Shown here one piece after another: positions 13,933 to 24,132 of a stretch of DNA of 64,000 bases (its first letter is position 1; the number at the start of each line of letters is the position of its first letter). Source of the DNA: Strigops habroptila. Its lineage: Eukaryota; Chordata; Aves; Psittaciformes; Psittacidae. The stretch is from contig NC_046360.1 of the NCBI RefSeq assembly GCF_004027225.2, forward strand, positions 4,762,001 through 4,826,000. The letters run 5' to 3'. Made by a program: the position numbers and the translations under genes. The notes beneath the pieces are model-generated. The model searched no databases. It was not told where the DNA came from and worked only from the letters and a program-made list of their open reading frames with translations.

Positions 13933-15763
13933 CCAAAAGAAACAGTTGAGAAGAGGTGAAGGAAAATGGCTCCGAAGAAGGCAGTCTTAAGCAAACCACT
14001 GGAGCTTACAAGACTGTAGCAGAACTTGCTCTGAAGTCTTACTCAGTACATTGCTGAGACTATTCCATTTTTTCAGACATACTGAGGAAAAATTCCTTGA
14101 GTTAACGAGAACTAAGAGATTGCAACTGGGTTCAATTCTTTCCTTCCCCCTATTTTTTTCACTGAGGAACAGCTGTAGAGAAGCTATTTCAGCAGCTCAG
14201 ACTAACACAGAAAAGCAACAAAATGCCTGAAGAACTTAGGTCAATGCACTATACTAAATTTCAGCAAAATAATTATGAACATAGACTGCTGGTTTTTTCT
14301 TTGCATGGTTTATTCCTGTTAGTAAAATGAAGACTTTGATGTTTAAATGGTCACAATGGCCATGCCTCTACCTTGAAATAGCAGTCTGGACAGTGGAAAC
14401 ATCCCAGGAACATCCCAACTTGATGGCAGCATGAGACCTGGACAAACACTGCCTCTAGCTCCCAGCTTTTTGGAAGGGAAACTTGAGCATGTGATCCAAA
14501 AATGAGCCATGGGGTTCTTCAGCAGATATCTTTATTTTGGGAATTTGACATCTGGTGTTATTGAGCTTCTTACAGATGAGACCAAACCTACAGTCCAAAA
14601 AATGACCACTGATGACAAGCCCCAAAATGGAAGAACCAGAAATGTGTCCAGCCATATATTTCGTAGGCATGCTTGATATCTCAGTATTGTAGCCTAAGAT
14701 CTAGAAATGTGAAAAGTTTTGGTATTTTCACTCCAGAAAAAATGAAAACAGACCATGTAAAACCATAAAGGGAATAGAGGTTTAGGCAGACCTACTAAAA
14801 TCGTAAAAGCAAAATAAAATCTATAACCAAAAAAGCCACAGTAACCTGTAAAAGGCAATCTTAACAAACTTTAGACCAGAATAACAGAAATACTTAAATC
14901 TCAAACTAAAATATACACTGAGTAGATCTCACATGAAAATCTGAAAACTGGCAATGAGTAGAGATGACTGAATACCTTCTTCATTTATATTTTCTTGTTT
15001 GAGTAATAAGATTAGTCTCAATGTAGGAGAGATTTAGCCCTTTTGTACCTTTCCCCACACCTCAAGTGAATTTCACCTGTGGGAGAATGAACGATTGACT
15101 CTTTATAAATATTTGCACTCATAAAAGACAAATGATTTCTTAGCCAAGAGAATTAATACAATATAATTCAATACAATTCAATATAATTAATAATTAATAT
15201 AAATACAATATAATTCAATACAATACAATATAATAGCAAAAGAAAAATGGAGAAATTAAAATTTGTGTTCGAAACTGTATAGATAAATATTCCTCACTGT
15301 ATTATGTGTTGAGCTGTATGTGAAATACCTACAGGATTACTGTTCCAAAGGTGAAGCAGCATCCAGTTTATGTGACAATAATTGCAGAAGCATTTGTATT
15401 AAGTTAGAAGTAAACATTTAAAAAAAAATACGAATAGCATCAAAACAAGTCTCCTATGTTATGATGTCAGGAGGCATCACCTTCAAAGGAGTCAGCAATT
15501 CACTTCTAAAACTTCTGCTTTACTGTCTTTTCTTAAAGTTGTCTAAACATAGAGAGGATTTGTGAGCTGCTTACTTGGCAGTAAAAATTCATTCAAAGTT
15601 GGCCAAAGACCTGCTGGGGACTCCTGGTTCTCATTTTATCTATTGCTCACTCTAGTGATTAGTGCAGGAGTGAAAACCCTGATTAGCAATTGCTTTGTTG
15701 TAATGGAGCTGATATACTGCTGTGACATAGTAGCTAAAAGGTATACGTAATATAGTGGAATAC
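13933..15763. other. AT-rich non-coding stretch
   Basis: No gene is supported. The only obvious structure is the low-complexity AATACAATATAATTC-like tract at 15151-15236. Confidence 0.55.
15151..15236. repeat. Imperfect AT-rich tandem repeat
   Basis: Variants of ATACAATATAATTCAAT are repeated about five times with irregular spacing. This is low-complexity sequence likely to be length-polymorphic. Confidence 0.75.
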
Positions 15764-15866
15764 CTCTGTCTTCACTGGAAAGAACGTTAAGTCTTCTACT
15801 GTCTCCAAATCAAAGAGTTCTTCTTCTACCTCATAGTTTTTGGCATAAACATCCATGGCTTCATTC
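15764..15866 (-). CDS. Candidate internal coding exon, minus strand, gene unknown
   Basis: Read on the minus strand, a pyrimidine-rich acceptor (TTATTTTTCTGCAG) precedes a 103-base segment that is followed by GAG|gtattc, a usable but not ideal donor. Only one frame is open: one base completing a split codon, then 34 codons. The reading includes NEAMDVYAKNYEVEEE and DLETVEDLTFFPVKTE. It is acidic and has ordinary protein composition with no low complexity. The acceptor splits a codon after its second base, and the exon ends on a codon boundary. I do not recognise the family. If real, it belongs to a minus-strand gene running away from the CpG-island gene, with its other exons outside what I could identify. 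A chance open stretch between chance splice sites remains possible, because 34 codons alone is not significant. Confidence 0.4.
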
Positions 15867-15932
15867 CTGCAGAAAAATAAAGATGGAATTACTTCACTGC
15901 TTGTAAAAGGGATTTCCTATCTAGAAAATAAA

Positions 15933-15956
15933 ACAAGATAATACATATTATCTTGT
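15933..15956. repeat. Near-perfect palindrome, 11-bp arms, 2-base loop
   Basis: ACAAGATAATA, then CA, then TATTATCTTGT: the arms are perfect inverse complements. A second palindrome, ATCTATATAGAT, lies just downstream. Such AT-rich palindromes can extrude cruciforms and are unstable; no specific role is inferred. Confidence 0.85.
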
Positions 15957-18900
15957 CATAATACATATATCTATATATCTATATAGATAACTTGTTATAT
16001 ATAACATAAAAAAGATAACAATGTTTAGTAATCTTTGTAATGCATTTTGGTGTGTATATTGATGCTAGGAATAGGCATAAACATTTTCTCTATTAGAATC
16101 AAATATTAAATATTATTTTACTTTATATCAAGGTAATTTTGCCAGTAGCTTAAACAAATTCAGGATCAGTTCTCTTTCTGGGAAATTTTATATATCATTT
16201 TATGTCTTTGCTTTTATTGCACATTGAGGCCCATTGACTTTTTACGGCTGCCACTATGGAAAATAAATTATTCAATAATTATTATATGGACGGATGTGAC
16301 TATGTTACACCATAATGTTAAAGCATTACATCAAGTAGAATGTGGAAGATAGCACAAACTGATTAAATATGCTCCTTTTTTGATGAATGTGTCCTTCCCT
16401 GTACAAGGCTCGGACAGGAGGCTGAGTGAATGGCAAATTACTGTCATCATCATGGTGGCTAGTCGTGAAGAAAATGGCTTTCTGTCACTAATTGACTTTT
16501 CAGTACAGTTTTAGTTACCACACTGTCTTGGTTCTGACATGTTTTCTTCCGTCTATGGAATAAGCATGTTAGTTATGAAACAACTGTCTGAAACTTCTAC
16601 AGTGGTTGAGTTCAACATTTACCTCCGGGGCTAGGTAAAGATGACAGAATATCTACTTTCTGCATGGAATAACTCCAGCAGAATGTCTCTCTTATAAAGA
16701 TAGCTTCAGAAAAAAGTAGTGTATTTTACTGTCTAAGGAAAGGGAAATCACCAGGGTTTTAACCAGAGAACTACCTCAATTGTACAGAACACTCTTAATT
16801 CAATTTGGGCCTCACGCCTCTCAAAAAGACAACTACTTGGCAAGCGTCTTTCTTGCCCAGAATAGCTTTTTTAGCCTCACTGGTGTTCCCCCTATACCTA
16901 ACCGACATCTCTTCTCAGCAGGGCTTCCATCCAATGTAGTATCTTCGTTCTGAGATTGTATCAGAAATCCACGAGGGATTAGCAAATCACAGGGCCAAAC
17001 TTTCTTGTAGTATGTAGATAAAATGTTTCACTGATTTCACTAAGTACCTGAATAATTTCTGCAGTATTGTCCTATATTTAATTAGCTCCCTCCAACTGGA
17101 TACCATATCATGTCATACTTAACGCATGATCTGTATCAGATGCTAACTCTACCTCTAGCAAATACATATTTGTTTTATTTATGGTTAATACTGTTGCAGT
17201 AACAAAAGAATGTAGAGTACATAGGAAACACATTTTTTCCTAATTGAGACTAGAATTTTAAACAAGAACAGAAATACACGGTATCCAAGCCCCTGGTTTT
17301 AACTGACTAAAAGGCTTCAGTGAAATGGCTATGGGAACGAAGTAATATTTGCAACTTAAAACTATCTATCTTCTCCAATGTTTTCTCCAATATGTTAATG
17401 ACCTGGGCAATTTAATTTACATACAAAAGTACAAAGTGGAAAGCAGTTTTCTTTGAACACATGTAGTACTTTTTTCTAGATATATTAGGATATAATGCAA
17501 GTGCTTCAAATGAAGATACATGAGGAATGCACTAGTAAGAGTTCATTAAATTCTTTTACTAAATACCAAACAATCGTGTTTAACTTGAAGGTTTTTCATG
17601 TTCAAAGAGATCCTACTTTCATCTTCTAAGCCTCTAAAGAAGGCTGCAGGAGAAAGGGCTCAAGTAATGTACCTTTCCTTTAACTTGAAGGACAGTAAAA
17701 ATCCTTCCAGACAGACTCTTCTTTCTTTCTTTGTTTCTTTCTTCTACAGAAAGAATATGCATATTTTATCACATTTTCTTCTTAAACATTTCCATACCTA
17801 CCAGGAGATATCTGTACTCCATCAACATGTGGTCTACTACCGAAAAATACTCACTATATCTAACTAATTTCCATAACAAAGAAACAAAGAAAATAGATAC
17901 TGATTCTGGAACTGTTGATGTCAAAGCATTTCACATTTAGAATTGTATTTCCAGGGTCCTGCATACGAACTCATTTTGTAGAAAAGACACAGCTACTTCT
18001 ATCCATTGCCTATGTAGGAAATTTGTTGACTGTTTCATAAAAGGAAAGCAGAATGTTTGTGAGGCTACTTGATATACCTCACAGGCTGCTATGTATCAGC
18101 GGACAACACTGGGCAAGACAGTGCAGGAGAAGTGACACTGATCACTTCTAATAACTGAATTCTAATGTAAGGATGAATAATTTTAGGCTGAGAATTTCAG
18201 TTCCACAGGAGGTACACCCATTGCTCTTGAATTAGTAAGAGCAGGAAGTCTCACTGCTCTGGACAGACCTGGTTATCTCAGTGGTCTTACCCAGAGGATG
18301 TAAATAAAATAGTTATGTCATTAATATTTCTTTTTCACTCTTTACAGTTGTTATCAGAGGAATTCTTAAATCTTCCTTCTGATAAAACAGTCCCTATAGT
18401 CCATTCACTGAGATCACTGTGTTATGCCTGAAATAGTAGTTCAAGATGTTGTTGCTGTATTTGGCTGGAGTCCCCACTGACAGACAGGTGAACATTCTGA
18501 AGATAGCTTTATTCACCTCTCCTTCAGCTGCTTTTTTATTAGAATGGCATTAAGTCACAGTAAATGGTCCATTGTCCTCCCCCTGGCCACTCAGTGATTC
18601 TCTAAAGAGTAACACTGGTAGTTTCATCATTGCTATGACACCTCACATACCATTTGTATAAAAAGTAGTAACAGAAAAAACCTGTAGGAACAGAGAGTGA
18701 GTTTTTCAACTTGATCTGTTGTTTATAATTCCACTGAAAGAAATTTTGAAACAATATGAGCCCATACTTTTTTTTGTATTTTTTAATATATTAATATTTG
18801 CAAGTAGAATACTCGAGATAAACTAACTGAGAAAAGCTTTAAATATCATCTCAGTGTCTGAAGATTTTAGGAGCTGGCCCTAGAAAATTGCATTGGTTTA

Positions 18901-19156
18901 TTTATAAATATCAAGGACATTTTTCACAGCTCTATTCAATGCTAAATGCTCCCATTAGCTGAAAGTGTATTATTTTGCAGTCAGAAGGATGTTAACCTTT
19001 TAGTTGTACAGGAACAATAATAAATCCATCCTCTTCTAACAGTTTACCAGGTAATGATGGTAGTTTAATAAAAAACAATGAGCTCTTTATTCAACAGTAC
19101 ATAAAACATAACTAGAATTTTGTTTAATGATTCATAACAGTAATTCCTTGTTTTGG

Positions 19157-19160
<4 letters not shown>

Positions 19161-19189
<29 letters not shown>
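19161..19189. repeat. Homopolymer T tract (28 T, one C)
   Basis: Twelve T, one C, then sixteen T. On the minus strand this is a poly(A)-like tract, as found at the 3' end of retrocopies. I saw no matching target-site duplication or recognisable parent sequence, so it is listed only as a simple repeat. Confidence 0.8.
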
Positions 19190-21088
19190 AATCCCCTGAC
19201 CTATTGTCCCTGGTATCCATAAGATACTTAGGTGTAATCCTTAGAAAGTGAGATTTATCTTCATGTCTTTGAAGTACAAAGGATCACAAGCCTCCTTCTG
19301 ATGGCTAAGATATATTTTTCAAGCCAGCGCACAATTTGTAAGTGTTTCTTTTCTTGTTCACATACCACCAATGTCATTGTACTCTGCACACAATAATTTA
19401 CCAGTGCTCACCAGCTGTGGACAGCTGTAGGATAGGATCAGAAGGCAAGGGAGATCTTTAAGCTTGTACTTTGGGTGATTTGCCTGAGCTGTTAGCTTGT
19501 GAGCTCTCAGTATGCTATGAACTAAACAACAGTGTGCTCAGAATAACTGGTGACAGCGACATCTCAGACATTATCCATGTCTCTGGCAATTACTGACTTT
19601 TTTATAAAGTAATTTCTGGATTACAAAATGAGATGTCTTTTCTAGAGTGACTAGAGCTTCAGGTAATACCAATACTGCAATATCTGCAAAGCACTTCTTC
19701 ATGCAAAACCACTTGCAGAAACGCTTCCAGACATAACATGAAAATAATAGAGGCCAGCAACTTTTTCTGTCAATGTGGAATTATCTGGGAGTATCTGTTT
19801 TCCAGGAAACTGATCCATGGTCCATGCAGTACAATGTAAAAAAAGATTTTTTTTTTTTGGCTGTGATGTGCTTTGGGCACATCCTGATAACCTATAAAGA
19901 GTTTCCATATCAGAAAAATCACATTTAGGAACTGACAATAAAGGTACCAGGCTTAAAAAGCAAGAACTGAAGGAAGAGTGTATTTTTTTTGTTTCATCTG
20001 GAAGAGATCCTTCCAATCCTAGAAGAGTTGACATGTTGATAAAAGCACAGAGGAGCGCTTCTGCAAAACATGCTGCTGTACCAATATGAAGTGGACAACT
20101 CAACCCACCAGCTTCCCATATCCAGTATTGAAACTTTGTAAGAGTGGGAATAGCAATGGCCCTAGGCAAGCAAAGTGCAAGCAAATCTGCAGATTTGTTC
20201 TCCACAAATCAATGACAAATTTAGCTTTTGAAAAATGTGAAGGGATGGCCATACTGGTTTTACCAGTCCCATTTCCTCTGGAGGTGGAGAGAGGAATCCA
20301 ATCCAAGCCCACTGCTGCTCTTGCTAGTGGAAGATACAAGGAAAGAAAATTAGTAAAATGGGCATCTACAGTGATGATTTGGAAATCACTCTTCTTATGT
20401 TATCTGATTGCTGAATTCTTCTGGCCTCTCTGCAGCTGTAGCTCTGTATAAAAGCAGCTAAGCTGCAGTGTTATGAGCAAAGGTTTAACAAATAATAGCC
20501 TAGAATCTATTTATTTCCATCTGCAAATTTATACATCTTGCCATTCAAATTTGCATAATGAAAAGTATATTAGAATCCAGATGCACATCAACTTAGATAT
20601 GCATTCAAGGGATGAATTTTGATGCCAGTTACAGACCTGATCTACTGTTTTTGAAAGTCAATGAGAAGTCTTCCATCCATTAAGTGAACTCTGTCCCAAC
20701 CTTTTAGGGTTTTTCAGTGCTTATCGAACAAAATTCCACAATTCATTATTTGAAGACTTTTCTTCAGCAACCGCTACTTTTCTAAAAGGTCTGAGCAAAC
20801 AACCTGTTCTCCAGCAGTGAAGAGAACAGCATACAAGAAGCCATTTCCAGCTCCAAACTAGTAAGTAATCATAATCTCACATTCACCAAGAAAAAACATA
20901 CATCTTTTCAGATCTCCATTCATCTTTGCTCCAAGGGGGCAAGCCAGACTTTTGGCTGCATCCTTGCACTTAGAAACAAGATCAAGCTTCTCACCAGATT
21001 TATCTGACATACTCTGTAATCCTGTAGAAGGTACTTTACTTCCCTGTTTCTCTTCTATGTTTCACATCTTTTAACTTGTTCTGGGTTC

Positions 21089-21178
21089 AGCATTGTTCTC
21101 AGACTGAAGTTGAAAACACAGCACTGCACCAGCTACTAGGAAGGAGAAAAATAACTGCTACAGCTGAACTCAGGACAT
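21089..21178 (-). mobile_element. Decayed LTR fragment, same family as the solo LTR at 27.7 kb
   Basis: This piece aligns by eye to the high-coordinate end of the solo LTR at 27730-28261. Shared text includes AAAACACAGCA, GCTACTA and the terminal CAGGACA, in the same order and spacing. Since the sense strand is minus, it is the 5' portion of an LTR. It is clearly more diverged than the complete copy, and no partner end or target-site duplication is visible, so it is an old truncated insertion. Confidence 0.75.
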
Positions 21179-21494
21179 AACTGTAAACTCAACTTGTCAG
21201 CTAAAGTGGGACCTCAGTCTTGATCAGGACTATTAGTCATAGTATAAGAAAATAAGAGATGTTCGTACAACTTAATTCTACCATACCTGCTCACACAGTA
21301 CAGATCCTAACCTTCTAGTAACCTCATTTTCTTAAATCCCAAACAAACACCTTTAAGAGTGGAAATGTATTAGTACAAAAATCTTAAATAATTTGTAATG
21401 CAACAATGAAATTGTTTTTGTCCTTTCCCCACCATCCAAAGACTGTAATTTTTAATGAAGTCTACCACTTACTGTATCAAAAATATATTCAATA

Positions 21495-22059
21495 TTACAA
21501 TGGAAGCTTCCTTGTTACTTTGTCCCACAGTAGCAGAACATTAACACCAGTATTTTCAGCTTGTTTGACACACTCTTTGTGCACGAGCACTTGGATACAA
21601 TGTAATGGATTTCGTCTTGTTGACTTACAGTTACAGATTTTTCTTACTGCAGCTTCCGAAACTTCATCAGGAAGAAAGATCATGTCCGTATTTACTAAAG
21701 TCATACTTTTCTTCTGTTGCCAGATGCATATGGAAGTTTCTGTGTTTCTTTAATACAAATTCATAGAGATAACAGTATGATGACACTAAAGGCAGTAGAG
21801 CTAAGCCTGTGAATGCAATTACATGCAGTGAATCAGACAGTGGGGTGGTGAGTGCATCAAAATAATGCATCACAGTTAGGAGATAAACTGCAAACTGAGA
21901 TGCTAACACAAACAAGAAATCTGGAATGTGGTAGCTATCTATAGCTGGAAAGGAAGAGCTGGAAAAGAAATCCAAAAGAAAAATTTCTGTTCGTGCAACA
22001 ACAAAAAAAAGGAAATTGCAAGGAAGAGAAAAAGAGAAACACAGATAAAAAATGCTCAT
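21495..22059 (-). other. Minus-strand protein-like text in two overlapping frames, possible decayed coding sequence
   Basis: Reading down the minus strand, one frame (22059-21667) contains two hydrophobic stretches that could be membrane segments, FLFVLASQFAVYLLTV and VIAFTGLALLPLV, then a basic-acidic tail ending at a stop. A second frame (about 21749-21495) overlaps it and continues with FLPDEVSEAAVRKICNC and ends with WDKVTRKLPL and a stop. A coding sequence broken by a frameshift would look like this. So would two unrelated chance frames. Internal GT sites (GCA|gtaaga, ACT|gtaagt) could equally mark exon ends. No family was recognised, and the nearby LTR fragment at 21089-21178 does not by itself make this retroviral. 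Confidence 0.25.
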
Positions 22060-23298
22060 TCACCGAGGAGCAACTGGTTATCGGAACTTTACACACTACC
22101 TTTGAGTTCATTTGCATGTACCAAGGGTTAACTGGAACAGTATGAGGTCATTTCCCAGGTGTTCAGGTTAAAAATACACCCAGAACCTTTAAAGTCCAGA
22201 TAAGAGTAAGTCTAAGCTGTTACCCTGGGTAGGTGGGAGGAGCAGTAACCCTTTTCATCTAGCTCCTATTCCCACATTTCCTTTTTCCTTTCCCTTCTCC
22301 ATAAAAAATGTACACAACAGCCCCAAGTTAACAGTCTTTCACCCCAGAGACTACAGCAAGGGCTCACATGACCATGACGGCTCTGTGTGGCTGAACAAAA
22401 ATGGTCCCTGAATATATTTTGGTTGTAGCAAGAGGAACATGGCATGGAAACTTTGGGAATCAGTGTTCCAAAACAACTCTTGAAACCTCAGATTTGGACC
22501 ATTTTAGTCTCTGCATTTCTCCTGTTAATACATGAAACAATATTTTGTAACCTCTCTGATAGTCATAAGCTTTGTAAAATTCCAGTCTTGGGACACAAGT
22601 CAGAAGTTGTTTCAGATACAATATTTGATAAATTAGTTTATATGTTTGCATGTTTTTTTGTAAAAATGCTTTTCTAGCTCTTCCAGCCCACTTTTGATTT
22701 ATCACTGTTACTCCAAAACCTCTATCCTCTTTGTATCTTTTTATACCATGGGGTAAGATGGAATAATATCACTATTCTGACTTTGTAAAACACTATATTC
22801 TGCATTGGTGTAAAAGACTACATGAATGATTAGAGAAGCCGCTCTTAGTTTGAATTCTCACAGCCAGAAAATATTATTTTTTCAACAGAGTAATGAATTT
22901 TAATATAATAAAACTGCACTTGCTCATCATTTTACTAATGGCTGGTGTTTCCGAAATGACAGAAAACAACTGCATATGGACAAATACAAGCAAGCCTCCA
23001 GTTGCTTGAAACAACAATCTCAGTTAGCATCAGAAAATGAATGGAGCTTTATAAAATATCATTCTTAATCTGCAGCTGTACTACAGGGCCCTCTGCCGTG
23101 CAATTCATGGTAATAATGGAATAAATATAGCAGGTTAGTAAAATTATCCTCCCATTAGTTCTAGCAGTGTAAGCTGCATAATTGACATGTCAAGTTTTCA
23201 GTATTGTTTAAAAACCTTTTTAGGAGCAAGTGGCAAGTGGGCATTATTTACCACTCACTCTGGGTTCCTAACAAGGTCAGACAGATCACCTAACCTTG

Positions 23299-23555
23299 TC
23301 AGGTAGCAAAGCCATCTGGCTTGATCACAGTCTGATCTGATTTCTGTTTCATAAACTGAACTCCACAGTCCCTTGAAAGAGAGACAATAGCCTTTTCAAT
23401 GGCCTGAGCTCTTTCACCCTTTGTTTCTCTGTTTAAATAATATATGTCTCTTTGGTCTTTTGGCAAGAATGCTTGACCTTGTAAATGTGACCATTCACAG
23501 TGCTCTGTAGTGCTGGAATGTTCCTTTATAATACTGGAAGGCTTCTTTATATTAT
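23299..23555 (-). CDS. Candidate terminal coding exon, minus strand, gene unknown
   Basis: On the minus strand, a plausible acceptor (CATTTGCCTTAG) is followed by 84 open codons and a TGA stop. The text is hydrophilic and protein-like, for example FLPKDQRDIYYLNRETKG and AIEKAIVSLSRDCGVQF, with a balanced use of Lys, Glu, Gln and Asp. The exon would join its upstream neighbour after the first base of a codon. An ATTAAA variant polyadenylation signal occurs about 400 bases downstream on the same strand. No family is recognised. Because this would be a last exon, it cannot belong to the same transcript as the candidate at 15764-15866 unless alternative ends exist. Chance is a real alternative. 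Confidence 0.25.
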
Positions 23556-24115
23556 CTAAGGCAAATGTTTGTTTATGAAAGTTGAAGTAAAACATTCACA
23601 TGATCAAAAGAAAAACGAACAGGCACCTGGAATGCACAGTAAGAAGATCCCTCCTAAGAGGAAACTTCTCTCGCTTCAGCTCCTGTTCTGAATCCAATTA
23701 AGAGAGATGAAAACATTTCTCTCACTTAAGTCTGAAGCAAGAAAAAGAACAGGAACTCTGAAAAAAAAAATTGACAATTAGTATCATAACTAATTTGCTG
23801 TTCTTCTGTATTTGTGAACTGTTGATATACTGCTGCCAACAGCTACATTAATCCATTATAGCAGTTGCAGAAAGGACTCTTTTGACCTCTTCTGTGCCCT
23901 GGGGTACAGTTCCACAGTACTGCTGAGGCAGCCTAACAACCTGCTGTACCTGAAAGGGACAGACCTGCTTCTTCTTTCCTTCTCTGCTTCCACCTTCTCA
24001 TCTGCCTGCTCACAGCTGTGTCTCTCACACTGGCTGTGGTGCATTTTTGGAATCTTCACTGAACTGCTTTAATTTGTCAGCCAAGCAGAAAAGTATTTGC
24101 ATTTTCTTTATCAGG

Positions 24116-24132
24116 TTTTTTTTTTTTTTTTT
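24116..24132. repeat. T17 homopolymer
   Basis: An uninterrupted run of 17 T. It borders a GC-richer 500-base block, which made me look for a minus-strand retrocopy with this as its poly(A). No target-site duplication was found. Confidence 0.85.

Larger units (their letters stand above)
15867..21088. other. AT-rich stretch with palindromes and a long T run; no supported gene
   Basis: The region begins with an AT-rich palindromic cluster (15933-16010). A T-rich run lies at 19161-19189. The longest ATG-started open frame of the AT-rich part is on the minus strand at 19699-20205 (168 codons). It has no recognisable domain, is rich in Ser, Leu and Cys, and carries a lysine run read from a simple A run. 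I do not call it a gene. A weaker open frame overlaps it on the plus strand. Confidence 0.5.

Noticed and set aside
19699..20205. 168-codon ATG-started open frame on the minus strand, the longest in the AT-rich part.
   Set aside because: The composition is unlike a conserved protein, it includes a lysine run from a simple A tract, and there is no domain. Only slightly longer than chance predicts for a window this size.
22105..22440. Segment with pyrimidine-rich text and CATAAAAAATG considered as another solo LTR.
   Set aside because: No TG...CA ends, no target-site duplication, and no similarity to the LTR family at 27.7 kb.
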